From: Bacteroidales bacterium
GTDB lineage: Bacteria; Bacteroidota; Bacteroidia; Bacteroidales; UBA6680
Assembly (NCBI GenBank): GCA_025210735.1
Contig: JAOARD010000072.1
Span: forward strand, 1-54,530
Reading direction: 5' to 3'
DNA: 54,530 nucleotides
Shown piece by piece: positions 9,362 through 18,280 of this stretch. Position 1 is the first letter of the stretch. The number at the start of each line of letters is the position of its first letter. Both the position numbers and the translations under genes were made by a program. Under the pieces are notes generated by a model. That model worked only from the letters and a program-made list of their open reading frames with translations, searched no databases and was not told the DNA's origin.

Positions 9362-9717
9362 TTATCAGCTATTAACAACCTCAATTTTATAGCTATAAAG
9401 CCCCGTTTATCAGATTTTACAAGGTATTTGAGCCTCATCAATCAACCTCCAATATTCTCTACATCTAAAATCCAGAATTAACAATTTGTATAAGATATCT
9501 ACGGCTTTATATAGTCCGGTTTATCATGTTCCCCATTGCTATTGTTTGTTACTAAAAGTAGTTTCTCATTATTTATCATTAATAGCCACAACTAAACAAC
9601 AAATCTTACAAACAATTGGTGCAATATTATAACAAATATTAAATATATGCGTAAAAGATAGTGTTGTGCCTAAAACATACTGCACTACCAATACAAACAT
9701 TTATATAAAAGATAGTT
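9362..9717. other. Intergenic region, 356 bp
   Basis: No open frame of useful length and no RNA gene is recognised here. It is AT-rich. The last 60 bp, before the start at 9718, contain no clear TAnnTTTG box. Confidence 0.6.
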
Positions 9718-10974
9718 ATGAGAAATATAATATACCTGTTAGTTACTTTAATTACATGCAGCTACACATATGCACAAACAGATCTTAATAACCTTACAGC
9801 ATTCCTTAAAACACAAAATCAGTTGCCTAAGGATTATGTTATAGAGCTGTTTAAAACAAACGATATAGTTATTATTGGCGAAAGAGATCATAGAGATACA
9901 ACACAATATGATGTATTGATTGATATAATCTCTGATCCGTATTTCATTAATAATGTTGGTCATATTTACACAGAGGTAGGTGTTATAAATATGTCAGAAA
10001 ATGTGAACAAAGTACTTAAAGGAAAATACAATAGCTGTCAGGAATTTGACAAAGAGTTTACAAAAATGTACAGAGACATGGACTATAACCCGATATGGGA
10101 GAAGTACAATATGTACAAATTTATGAGGGCTATATATAAAATAAACAGTAAAACAGATAAAAAGATAACCATTACACTTATTGATAACGAATTTAATTGG
10201 GAAGGTATAACAGCAAGAGAGTACAGATACTTTAAAAATGGTTTGCGCAGAAATTACCACTACAGAGATAGTATATTGGCTTATAACTTTATGGATAGTT
10301 ACGAGATACAAAAGCCTGTAAATGCAAGAAAAAAAGCCCTTGTTATAATAAGCAGACCACATGCTGTAAAGATGGATATGATGTATAACAACAACATTAT
10401 TAAGAGTACAGGAAGTTATATATACGATAAATATTGCGACAATGTAAAGGTAGTTCTGTTTAACTGGTACAAATGGATGCCTCCGGGATGGTTTGACTGG
10501 ATGCCTGAAAGAAAATATGAGCTTACTGCCGATGGAAAATGGGATGCTGCTTTTGAGTTAACCAATAATACACCTGTTGCATTTAATATTGCAAGCACTC
10601 CTTTTGGCAAAACAGTATTTGACTATAACTACGAGCAGTTAATCCAGTTTCAGGATGTCGCAGATGGTATAATGTACTACAAACCATTCTATAAGTTTGT
10701 TGCTACAAAAGGTATCCCAAACATAATAGATAATGATTTTGAGGATGAATTACTCCGCAGAGTACTGCTATTCAACGGACGCAACGGACTTGGCGATGCA
10801 TATAAGAGGTTATTCTCTAAACGCTATAAAAAGGTGTACAGAGAATATTATAACACAGTAACGTATAACGAATGTGTAGACTATAACCAATTAAAAAAGC
10901 AGATGAACATATGGCTATCTGACAAATATTCCAATTCTGAAGATGCTAAAATTGCAATTAAAGAGATTGATTAA
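9718..10974 (+). CDS. Exported erythromycin-esterase/ChaN-like protein
   Basis: 418 residues. A signal peptide is at 1-19 (MRNIIYLLVTLITCSYTYAQ). The early motif IVIIGERDHRDTTQYD resembles the 'GE-x-x-H' active-site stretch of erythromycin-esterase-like and haem-uptake ChaN-like proteins. Matching later pieces are IYTEVG, RDSILAYNFMD and IISRPHAVKMD. These families share a fold with a metal- or base-assisted hydrolytic site made from Glu and His residues. No antibiotic target can be claimed. The protein is probably periplasmic. A second protein of the same broad superfamily occurs at 47316-48575 in this window. Confidence 0.6.
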   Translation: MRNIIYLLVTLITCSYTYAQTDLNNLTAFLKTQNQLPKDYVIELFKTNDIVIIGERDHRDTTQYDVLIDIISDPYFINNVGHIYTEVGVINMSENVNKVLKGKYNSCQEFDKEFTKMYRDMDYNPIWEKYNMYKFMRAIYKINSKTDKKITITLIDNEFNWEGITAREYRYFKNGLRRNYHYRDSILAYNFMDSYEIQKPVNARKKALVIISRPHAVKMDMMYNNNIIKSTGSYIYDKYCDNVKVVLFNWYKWMPPGWFDWMPERKYELTADGKWDAAFELTNNTPVAFNIASTPFGKTVFDYNYEQLIQFQDVADGIMYYKPFYKFVATKGIPNIIDNDFEDELLRRVLLFNGRNGLGDAYKRLFSKRYKKVYREYYNTVTYNECVDYNQLKKQMNIWLSDKYSNSEDAKIAIKEID

Positions 10975-11139
10975 TACCATAGGAACAGTAAAATTCAGCC
11001 GTATGCAACAAATTATTCAGACTATTTGTACAGATATGTCTATGTATCTAAAATTGATAATAACTGTGACTATCTTTTGCACGATCAATCTATTTTCTAC
11101 AAGCAGGAATATCACATACAACATCATTGTAATATTATC

Positions 11140-11179
11140 ACGTTGAGCGGACTAGAAATATTACAAATCCGCTCAACGT
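11140..11179. terminator. 12-bp inverted repeat between convergent genes
   Basis: ACGTTGAGCGGA is mirrored by TCCGCTCAACGT with a 16-nt loop, between the stops of the gene ending at 10974 and the minus-strand gene ending at 11204. It is placed to act as a bidirectional terminator. There is no strong T-run on either side. The TTGAGCGGA core also occurs in the repeats near 54.0 kb. Confidence 0.6.
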
Positions 11180-11203
11180 AAAATACATTACCTGCAACTG
11201 ATA

Positions 11204-12283
11204 CTATTTAAGTATCTTTTCTAATTTTTTGTATAACTCTTCACCATCCAGACCACGGCCAATAATAATACCATTCTCATCTATCAGAAAATTATCTGGT
11301 ATTCCATTAACTCCATAAATTAACGAAGCCTCATTTCCTTGTCCTTTTAAATCACTGACATGTATCCAGCTCAAGCCATCCTTTTCAATTGCCTTCACCC
11401 AATTATCTTTATCCTCGTCCAGAGAAACTGCAAAAATCTCAAATCCTTTTGAGTTAAACTGAGTATAAGTTTTTACAAGAGCAGGATTTTCATGACGACA
11501 AGGACCACACCATGAAGCCCAGAACTCTAAAAGGACTGCTTTTCCTTTAATATCTGAAAGTTTCTGTATATCTCCTTTTGAATCTTCCATCTGAAAGTCT
11601 ACAAACTTATCTCCAATTTTAGGCTCTTTGTTTAACTCTATGTATCTGAGTATTTGTTTACCATACTCTGTATCTTTATTATCCTGCGAAAATTTCTCGT
11701 AAAGTTCTTCTGTTTTCTCTTTTCCCCAGGTTGTGGTATAAACAGATAACAAGTATACACTAACCAGTGAATTAGGATTCTCTTTTATGAAGTTCTGATA
11801 AATCTCCACTTCTCTTTTTTCCAGTAACATGTATTGCGCTCTTAAAAAATCCATCTGTTCTCTTGTCATTGTCTCGCTGTACGAATCCTCTAAAGCTATT
11901 ATTTCATCACGTACAGGTTTTAGCTGTTCTGATAAAACATTATTCTCTGTTTGTGTTTTGCAACCCGTTATTACAGCATCTCTAAATTCCGTTTTACCGG
12001 CATCAAAAGTCATTTCACTGTTTTCAACCCAAAAAGCTCTGTAGTTTGAGAAGTCCTTATTATGCAACCATACCTGAACTGGCGACGATGGTAATTTAGT
12101 GTTAAACACAAACAAATTATTCTCAATTGTGGTTGAGTCTATTATCTCATTTTTGTGGGCTAAATATAATACAGTACCATTTTCAAACCCATTTGTAGTT
12201 CCTCTAAGAGAGAACTCATTTTTCTGATTTTCATTACAGGCAACAGCCAATAAAACAGTTAATCCTAATAGTAATTTTTTCAT
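11204..12283 (-). CDS. TlpA-type thiol-disulfide oxidoreductase lipoprotein with DUF4369-like N-terminus
   Basis: 359 residues. The lipobox LLAVAC (C16) predicts a lipid-anchored periplasmic protein. Residues about 25-110 resemble DUF4369 (FENGTVLYLAHKNEIIDSTT). A helical linker follows, then a thioredoxin/AhpC-TSA domain from about 220 with the redox motif WASWCGPC (C259, C262), a TlpA/ResA signature. This is a standard Bacteroidota arrangement for reducing or oxidising exported cysteine proteins or cytochrome precursors. The gene starts directly after a copy of the R2 leader repeat. Confidence 0.9.
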   Translation of the reverse strand: MKKLLLGLTVLLAVACNENQKNEFSLRGTTNGFENGTVLYLAHKNEIIDSTTIENNLFVFNTKLPSSPVQVWLHNKDFSNYRAFWVENSEMTFDAGKTEFRDAVITGCKTQTENNVLSEQLKPVRDEIIALEDSYSETMTREQMDFLRAQYMLLEKREVEIYQNFIKENPNSLVSVYLLSVYTTTWGKEKTEELYEKFSQDNKDTEYGKQILRYIELNKEPKIGDKFVDFQMEDSKGDIQKLSDIKGKAVLLEFWASWCGPCRHENPALVKTYTQFNSKGFEIFAVSLDEDKDNWVKAIEKDGLSWIHVSDLKGQGNEASLIYGVNGIPDNFLIDENGIIIGRGLDGEELYKKLEKILK

Positions 12284-12375
12284 ATGTCTAAATTTGTTTT
12301 TTAAAGGTCATATGGAACTCGCATAATTTAGTAATTCCCGTGTGTTAGAAAAGTCTTTACTTATGCTCGTTTCAT
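12284..12375 (-). repeat. R2 leader repeat, copy before the TlpA-like gene
   Basis: The minus strand shows GAATTACTAAATTATGCGAG and an A-rich run ending at the ATG of the gene at 12283. It is similar to copies at 16351, 42401, 43636 and 49752. The upper part still reads SISKDFSNTRELLNYASSI in one frame, recalling the short frame in the 43.7-kb copy, but the start codon is out of phase here. Confidence 0.6.
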
Positions 12376-12455
12376 TTATTTATATTGTTTTACAGGTTAT
12401 ATTAATATCACATTTACAGCTAATTCTGTGCTCTACAACTCCTATACAGCCTTAT

Positions 12456-13370
12456 TTAGTAGCCATAAGCAGTACTGTTATATACATCTTCATAATTTAT
12501 ATTATCTACTATAGCGTTAAACCAAGCCGGATGTAATAAAATAGAGAATCTTTTTACTTTAAAAGGGTACTCCTTATTTGCTTCTACCCACTCTGAATCA
12601 TCATCTTTCCAGTATTCAAAGTTTGATTTCACTCTATCTACCCACCAGCAATCTCTGTATTTATCAGAAAAATCAGTATCATCTAACTCTATAACTATCT
12701 CTTCACTCTCTTTAATACCCCAAATAAAACCTTCATCTCCATCAAATTCTAAACTATCCTCTCCATACTCTATTCGCTCTGGATATTCAGGATATAGGTT
12801 TCCTCTTTTTGAGTTAAACCAATTTTTAATTGTACGTTCTGAATCTGATCCTTCACTTTGTAAATCGTTTAAGACCCTTATCATGAACTCTCTGTATACA
12901 ACTGAATTAATCCCCAGACCACGATGATTAGGAAATGCTATAATACCATCATGATCCTGAGCCAACTCTATATCTAATTCGTGAACAGGTAATACTTTAA
13001 AATCTTTTACATTTAAGTCCCCTAAAATATTATTCCAAATTAAATGTAAAGGGTGAATCAAATAGGATATATTATTTGCACTATAACTATCTCTCAATTT
13101 TTTAAACTCATCACCATATTCGTTTATTAACGGAAGAAAAAGATCATCACCTCTCAAAACATGATTCTCTTTCAATATCTCCAAAAACCTATTATAAGTC
13201 AAATCCCATGGAGATTCTGTTTTATCCAGTTTTATTGACAATAAATCAATATACTCCTGATAATCAAAATCTAATTCTGGCATCTCAAAACAATAATCAA
13301 CCAACTCATTAGTCGTTATTGTTTTCTTATCTATACTGTTAACCTTTACTCTGAATATATTTGCAGCCAT
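12456..13370 (-). CDS. Uncharacterised cytosolic protein, immunity-like in character
   Basis: 304 residues from the ATG at 13370, which has an A-rich leader; an upstream ATG at 13424 would add a hydrophobic stretch that is not a convincing signal. The protein is acidic and rich in Trp and Tyr (GRGNLYPEYPERIEYGEDSL-like composition, EDVYNSTAYGY at the end), with no motif that I recognise. Size, acidity, lack of a signal and the neighbouring small orphan genes resemble polymorphic-toxin immunity proteins, but this is inference from context only. Confidence 0.6.
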   Translation of the reverse strand: MAANIFRVKVNSIDKKTITTNELVDYCFEMPELDFDYQEYIDLLSIKLDKTESPWDLTYNRFLEILKENHVLRGDDLFLPLINEYGDEFKKLRDSYSANNISYLIHPLHLIWNNILGDLNVKDFKVLPVHELDIELAQDHDGIIAFPNHRGLGINSVVYREFMIRVLNDLQSEGSDSERTIKNWFNSKRGNLYPEYPERIEYGEDSLEFDGDEGFIWGIKESEEIVIELDDTDFSDKYRDCWWVDRVKSNFEYWKDDDSEWVEANKEYPFKVKRFSILLHPAWFNAIVDNINYEDVYNSTAYGY

Positions 13371-13486
13371 TTCTGTTTTATTATTACTTATAATTTGCAC
13401 CATCATTAAGAAGCTCAGTAACATTCTAATTATTAGCAGTGCTTATTGCTTTCTTTTTACTACCTAAATTTTATTGATAGTATTAA

Positions 13487-14167
13487 TTATTCCAACTCAA
13501 AAATACTATCATCAATTTTTCCGTTCAGTTCATACTTAATGTTATTACTAATCATAATATCTTCTCCAATAATATTCTTTGATGATTTAATCAACCTTAC
13601 TCCATCTACAATTTCAGTTTCTAATACTTCCGTTATAAACCCATCTGAAACAATCTGAAACATCACAAAACCATCCTTTTTTATAAGGTAATTAACCTTC
13701 TCTATATTAGTAGTAATCTCAATATTGTACAATTTATTTCCATCAACCACAGTATCATTTTTCAATACCATATTATATCCAAGTTGTTTAAAATAAGTTT
13801 CCGGAAATATAAGTGACATCTGACTAAACCTTTCAATATCACCTTTATTCATAAATTCAACTCCTTTAGGAGATTTAATAATACCAGCATCACCATTCAT
13901 TATATAGATAACTTTCTCATTATTGGGATACTCAATTTCTGAATATACTTTATCGGGATATTTTAATTTGGCAATACTTTTTATCTCACCAAATTTTGTT
14001 TTAACAATGTCTGTATTTGAATAAGTTCTAACATTTCTAACTGTCTCATAATCGCCAAATGTTTCAATATATTTTGTCCAGACTTCATCTACCGTTAATC
14101 TTTTGTCTTTGTTTGCTGAACATGACGTTAGAATTACAATTATCGAAATAAATATTACGCTTTTCAT
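13487..14167 (-). CDS. Lipoprotein resembling outer-membrane lipoprotein-sorting (LolA-fold) proteins
   Basis: 226 residues from the ATG at 14167, chosen because it opens a lipoprotein signal (MKSVIFISIIVILTSCSAN); the upstream ATG would add a hydrophilic head. The body has repeated beta-strand patterns ending in VDGVRLIKSSKNIIGEDIMI and IDDSIFELE, similar to the C-terminal beta-sheet domain common in Bacteroidota lipoproteins annotated as outer-membrane lipoprotein-sorting or as tails of exported peptidases. It probably binds a lipid or partner in the periplasm. It ends 43 bp before the next lipoprotein begins in sequence and reads in the same direction. Confidence 0.65.
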   Translation of the reverse strand: MKSVIFISIIVILTSCSANKDKRLTVDEVWTKYIETFGDYETVRNVRTYSNTDIVKTKFGEIKSIAKLKYPDKVYSEIEYPNNEKVIYIMNGDAGIIKSPKGVEFMNKGDIERFSQMSLIFPETYFKQLGYNMVLKNDTVVDGNKLYNIEITTNIEKVNYLIKKDGFVMFQIVSDGFITEVLETEIVDGVRLIKSSKNIIGEDIMISNNIKYELNGKIDDSIFELE

Positions 14168-14210
14168 TTTTCTGTTTCCACTACTATTACTCATAATATA
14201 TTGCAACTAT

Positions 14211-14780
14211 TTACCTACTCATTTCTTTGATAATTCTTTTAAACGCACCCATTGTTCCGTCATGAATTGTTCTTTCAACAGGTGGAGGCATCATATAAGA
14301 GTTTCCACTATATGTATTGTGTGTTGTAGATATCTGGAGCTCTCCCATATTATTATATAGTTTCATCTCAACTTCTGTATCAAAGTTTTGCATAATTGGT
14401 GCATAATAGACAGAATAAGTTACATGAATAAATTTTAATCTTGTAATTATTATTCCATCCAAGTTATTTTTAACACACTGTTCAACAATCTGTTCTCTAC
14501 TCACATTATCAAATGACAAACTAGCATTTATTTCTTTGCCATTTATTAGCTCATTCTTATTAAATGCTTCTTTCATAGTTAAACAGTATAGTTCTTCTGT
14601 TTTTGGTTGAATTTGATTCAATGTAGTATCCCAGTCAAGCTTTGTAAAGCCCAGATCCTTCAAATTAATAGCCTTATCTACTTTATAAATTGTTCTTGTT
14701 CCAACAGCAGCACAAGAGTTTAGTATAAAAAAGATAATTATCAGCTTCGATGCATTTATAAAAAGTTGTTTTATTGTCAT
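14211..14780 (-). CDS. Small lipoprotein of unknown function
   Basis: 189 residues from the ATG at 14780 (MTIKQLFINASKLIIIFFIL, then NSCAA as lipobox). An ATG at 14849 would precede the signal by 23 polar residues. The central part, DGIIITRLKFIHVTYSVYYA, and the Pro-Met stretch SYMMPPPVERT recall small lipoproteins in which a beta domain responds to cell-envelope stress (CsgG/DUF4136-like), but I cannot name a family with confidence. It may be co-transcribed with the lipoprotein gene ending at 13487. Confidence 0.6.
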   Translation of the reverse strand: MTIKQLFINASKLIIIFFILNSCAAVGTRTIYKVDKAINLKDLGFTKLDWDTTLNQIQPKTEELYCLTMKEAFNKNELINGKEINASLSFDNVSREQIVEQCVKNNLDGIIITRLKFIHVTYSVYYAPIMQNFDTEVEMKLYNNMGELQISTTHNTYSGNSYMMPPPVERTIHDGTMGAFKRIIKEMSR

Positions 14781-14930
14781 TGTTTTATCAAAAAAGGAGT
14801 CTCTGTTTCGTTTCTCTTTTGAAGATGAGATTAATTCTGTACCTGTCATTTATATTATTTTTTCCGATTATGTATCTAATTCTTATCATAAAACTAAGTC
14901 TATCAAATCTGTATCGTTATTAATCACCAT

Positions 14931-15308
14931 CTACTTGTTATTGGGTTCAATTATAACTTCTCTCTTAATATTATGTCCAGGTTTTAGCCAGGTTCTATGA
15001 TAATAAACAGTTGTGTTAAACTCATTAGCTACTAATTTACCAATCTCTTTTATCTCTGCACGTTTAATTTCTGATTTAGTAATAGAAATTCCAAGGTTGC
15101 ATCCATCAGGAACCGTATCATCCCATTCCTGAAGAGTTCCTGTTTCATAAGGTCTACTAACATTTATATGTAAATAATCCTTTTCTGACTCTCCCCATTC
15201 AGTTTCATTTTCACAATCAAAAACAAACTCTGGCAGTTCAAACAAAACAGAAATTCTATTACAAAAATCTATTAAGCTTAGCTCACTATATAATGCTAAA
15301 TGTTCCAT
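14931..15308 (-). CDS. Small acidic protein, candidate immunity protein
   Basis: 125 residues, MEHLALYSELSLIDFCNRIS at the start, no signal peptide. It is acidic, with the conserved-looking core CENETEWGESEKDYLHINVS, then VPDGCNLGISI and NTTVYYHRTWLKPG. The fold looks alpha/beta and the size suits a toxin-immunity protein. No partner toxin lies nearby. Function is inferred from size, charge and context only. Confidence 0.6.
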   Translation of the reverse strand: MEHLALYSELSLIDFCNRISVLFELPEFVFDCENETEWGESEKDYLHINVSRPYETGTLQEWDDTVPDGCNLGISITKSEIKRAEIKEIGKLVANEFNTTVYYHRTWLKPGHNIKREVIIEPNNK

Positions 15309-15414
15309 TCTAATTAGTTTATATAATACTCCTACTCAAGAGTATTCTTAGTACAGATAAGTTGAAACAAATCAATATCCTTGAGTTTCAAACTATAATA
15401 TATTCTCTTATCTT

Positions 15415-16176
15415 TTATCTACTGAAATACTTTGTCTTAACTTTTATACCATTAAAGGTACCAACCGAATATGGTTCCTTTGATTTCAGAAAATCATATA
15501 TTACTTTATCTATACCTGTATTATCTTCACTATAAGATCTGTGGTTAATTACTCGTCCTGTTGTATCAATTACTACTTCACAGTTTACAGGATTATTAAT
15601 TGATAAATCGTTTATAAATACCTCATAGTCTAAAATGTAATATTCTGCACCAATTGCTAAATAAGGTATATTTCTTTCATCAGCACTAAATTCAATATCA
15701 TTTATATCTGGTCTCGATCTTAAAAATTCTATATCTTCAGATCTGAATAAAGCGTATTTTCTTGTCAACTTACATCCATTAGTAGAGTAGTTGCCGGTAC
15801 TATCTATATTTGCAAATATTATCCAGTTCTCATTTTCTCTTAAGAATATATCTAAGTCCCTAAAGTACCTGATAGTGTCCCCATTAGTAACTTCATAATA
15901 ATCCTCCGGAGTACTATATACTGTGAATGTTGAGATACTATCGCCTCTGAAAACTTCATCTATCTCAATACTAACCTTATACCGTTCTCTTTCTAAAGAG
16001 AATACTCGTTTAACTTTACCAGCCAAAACTACATCAGAGCTGAAATAATCATTTTGAACACTTACTGGTTTGCAACATGCAGTTCCTTTTACTGAAATTA
16101 CACATATAAATAAAAGTACAATTACAATACTACTGTTTCTATTTCCAGATACCGATAAATTATATAATACAGGCAT
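15415..16176 (-). CDS. Exported protein with NTR/TIMP-like region; start supplied by an E element
   Basis: 253 residues. The start MPVLYNLSVSGNRNSSI is encoded by a copy of the dispersed E element, and leads into a hydrophobic signal segment (VIVLLFICVISVKGTACC). The next part (YFSSDVVLAGKVKRV, VSIEIDEVFRGD, WIIFANID) resembles the NTR/TIMP-type beta-barrel domain found in small exported Bacteroidota proteins. The last 60 residues (VNCEVVIDTTGRVINHRSYS) look like a TonB C-terminal-like strand-helix-strand module. The protein is probably periplasmic. This is the only copy in which the E-element reading frame runs on into a full gene. Confidence 0.65.
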   Translation of the reverse strand: MPVLYNLSVSGNRNSSIVIVLLFICVISVKGTACCKPVSVQNDYFSSDVVLAGKVKRVFSLERERYKVSIEIDEVFRGDSISTFTVYSTPEDYYEVTNGDTIRYFRDLDIFLRENENWIIFANIDSTGNYSTNGCKLTRKYALFRSEDIEFLRSRPDINDIEFSADERNIPYLAIGAEYYILDYEVFINDLSINNPVNCEVVIDTTGRVINHRSYSEDNTGIDKVIYDFLKSKEPYSVGTFNGIKVKTKYFSR

Positions 16177-16250
16177 TATTGTTTAGTTAGATCATAAATA
16201 TAGAAAACTATAAACAACACACAATGCAAAATACAAGCTATTTATCATAG
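16172..16250 (-). promoter_or_regulatory. E1: promoter of the NTR-like gene, E-element family
   Basis: On the minus strand the -33 TTG is at 16222-16224, followed by 19 bp and TATATTTA at 16195-16202, then a short A-rich leader TCTAACTAAACAATA before the ATG at 16176. The box AAATAGCTTGTATTTTGCAT lies just upstream and is conserved in the other E copies. Confidence 0.7.
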
Positions 16251-16350
16251 CTACATAAGCCTATTTTCATCATTTACAGCATTAGGCTATTAATAAACAA
16301 ATGGATATACATTATATTTATATAAACATCTTACTGTTAGGTTCTGTTTC

Positions 16351-16443
16351 ATCTGTTTATAATTGTTTCTTTATTGCCAGATGGAACTCGCATTTATAAT
16401 CATTTCCGTGTGTAAGAAAATAGTTGCTCATGCTTCGTTTCAT
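16351..16443 (-). repeat. R2 leader repeat with a 28-codon frame, not followed by a gene
   Basis: The minus strand from 16443 reads MKRSMSNYFLTHGNDYKCEF and continues to 28 residues. The leader CAATTATAAACAG is followed by an ATG near 16352, which opens only about 20 codons. It looks like the preserved start region of a lost gene, between the genes ending at 16483 and starting at 16176. Confidence 0.55.
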
Positions 16444-16482
16444 CTTCTTTTCTCTGATGAGGTGATTTTTTGTGCATAGATA

Positions 16483-17076
16483 TTAATTTATTTTAATCGA
16501 ATTAATATAATTCAATACATATTGTTCTCCCGGGCCAAAAAAGCAAACTCCAATAGTTCTATTATTCATTGATATAATAAATGAGTATGCTATAATAGGT
16601 TCTTCACAATCATTAATATGTTTTATATATTTAGATTCAATGTATTTAAAGTCTTTACAAAATCTCATTCTGGAGCCGAAATAATAGGTTGAGTCAGGCT
16701 TTGGTTCAGTACAAGAGGTTGATCTTTGATTACCAATCAATGACCAATATACCATACTATCAATCTCTACATAAGGTTTTATTTCAGACACGTTAATAAA
16801 TCTAGCTGGATTTACTGTATCTACCAGAAAAATGCCTTCTGTGAAACTCGACATTTTATTGCGTAACACCTCATCTGTGTTTTGGTTAATATATTCTCTT
16901 ATTATTCCCTCTTTTTCAATTTTATATTCCCAAGGTATCTTTATAGTTGTATTAATTGATTTTAGATCCATCTCCTGTAAAGCAGTTTTTTTCCTACAAC
17001 TCGAAATTGTTATCAGAATCAATATTATATATGCAAATCTTGTTACTCTAATTCTAATCATATTTTGTTTAATCAT
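16483..17076 (-). CDS. Lipoprotein of unknown function
   Basis: 197 residues. The signal (FAYIILILITISSC) ends with the lipobox ISSC at about residue 27. An internal ATG five codons in would give a shorter, equally good signal. The mature part contains PWEYKIEKEGIIREYI and a later Cys-rich stretch (STSCTEPKPDS, RFCKDFKY, NDCEEPI, GVCFFGPGEQY) that could form disulfides. No family recognised. It lies 15 bp downstream of the PD40 lipoprotein gene and is probably in one transcript with it. Confidence 0.6.
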   Translation of the reverse strand: MIKQNMIRIRVTRFAYIILILITISSCRKKTALQEMDLKSINTTIKIPWEYKIEKEGIIREYINQNTDEVLRNKMSSFTEGIFLVDTVNPARFINVSEIKPYVEIDSMVYWSLIGNQRSTSCTEPKPDSTYYFGSRMRFCKDFKYIESKYIKHINDCEEPIIAYSFIISMNNRTIGVCFFGPGEQYVLNYINSIKIN

Positions 17077-17091
17077 TACTTAATACTACAA

Positions 17092-18255
17092 CTACTCCTT
17101 CACTATAACTTTAATATTATCTACTGTTTTATTTGAGAAATCGTCAATGGCTGTAAAAATCATATCAAACTCACCTGCCTCATCTGGTGTCAAGGTTAAG
17201 ATCATCTTCTCCGAATTAAATTTAGCCCAATCAAAGCCTCTGTTGTTAAAAAGAATACTTAATTCTTCACTGTCAATATCCTTAAAATAATCTGCTGGAA
17301 TTGGCAATATCATCTCCTCTCCAACTTTTACTATCTTTGGTAGAATTGGTTTAAAAACAAATGGCTTAAATACCTTATTAGTATTTACCCAGTAAATATC
17401 AGACTCAGCATATCCTTTATCGTCAAAAATCTGCTTTGTAAAAAACAGAAATTTATTGTCTACTGACACAAATGGTCTCCTCTCCCAATCAGTAGTATTA
17501 ATTGCAGAATCAAGCAGTGTCGGTTTAGCCCAATTACCCTTAAAATCCCTGTAACTAATAAACAGATCTGGTCCATTCTCATTTGTTGCATACCTGCTAA
17601 AAATAATGTAACTCTCATCTGGTGCAACAAATATGCTCTCTTCATCACGAACAGTACATATTGAGTCTAATCGTTTTGCATCCCTGTACTCTCCTTTATT
17701 TAATGAGGTACAGTAGAGGTCAGCTAATCCGTTTCCATCTCTGTTTGATGAAAAATAGATAGTATTATTCAGAGTTAAACAGGCTGTTGATTCTCTTGTA
17801 AGTGTACTTACCGGGCTTTTTACCTTTTCAGGCTGCTCCCATTGATTATCCCCCCTCTTCAGCATCCAGATATCCGTCAGATAATTACTGGTATCAGGTC
17901 GGCTTTGTGCATAAAGCAGATATGCTCCATCTGGTGAGAAGTATGGCAAAAAAGCACTCTCATCTCTTAATGGTTCAAAAACTCCGGGTGTTGTCCACCT
18001 ATCTCTGCTTTTCTTAGAGTAGTAGATTGTACCACTAAAGTCTCCTTTATTAAAAATTCCGAACGCTAACTCCTGTGAATTTGGCGTAAATGATATCCCG
18101 TGCTCAAACCTTCCTTTTACTGAGATAATGTCCTTAGCAAATATCTCCGGAGTATTTCCCGGCTCCTCTTGTCCAAAATAGTCTACGGTTAAGTTATCTG
18201 CATTACAACTCATCAATACAACAATGAATACAAAAGGGAGTATTTTTTTAATCAT
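17092..18255 (-). CDS. TolB/PD40-type beta-propeller lipoprotein
   Basis: 387 residues. The lipobox is VVLMSC (C17). Repeated PD40-like blades follow: GISFTPNSQELAFGIF, LPYFSPDGAYLLYA, STACLTLNNTIYFSSNRDG, IFVAPDESYIIFSRY and RPFVSVDNKFLFFTK. The last 80 residues (KIVKVGEEMILPIPADYFKD, LTLTPDEAGEFDM) form a cadherin-like Ig domain. It is probably a periplasmic or outer-membrane-anchored binding protein. The substrate is not evident. The gene is next to the prenyltransferase-like gene (25 bp gap) on the same strand. Confidence 0.8.
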   Translation of the reverse strand: MIKKILPFVFIVVLMSCNADNLTVDYFGQEEPGNTPEIFAKDIISVKGRFEHGISFTPNSQELAFGIFNKGDFSGTIYYSKKSRDRWTTPGVFEPLRDESAFLPYFSPDGAYLLYAQSRPDTSNYLTDIWMLKRGDNQWEQPEKVKSPVSTLTRESTACLTLNNTIYFSSNRDGNGLADLYCTSLNKGEYRDAKRLDSICTVRDEESIFVAPDESYIIFSRYATNENGPDLFISYRDFKGNWAKPTLLDSAINTTDWERRPFVSVDNKFLFFTKQIFDDKGYAESDIYWVNTNKVFKPFVFKPILPKIVKVGEEMILPIPADYFKDIDSEELSILFNNRGFDWAKFNSEKMILTLTPDEAGEFDMIFTAIDDFSNKTVDNIKVIVKE

Positions 18256-18280
18256 AGTTTTATGTTTTTAGTATAGTTTT

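Noticed and set aside
10943..11146. A 67-codon plus-strand frame overlapping the end of the EreA-like gene
   Set aside because: It overlaps the gene end, has no leader of its own and contains only a hydrophobic, low-complexity end. It also runs into the inverted repeat; more likely chance.
12342..12536. A 64-codon hydrophobic plus-strand frame
   Set aside because: It covers the R2 leader and the end of the gene at 12456 in antisense; no homology or leader is seen.
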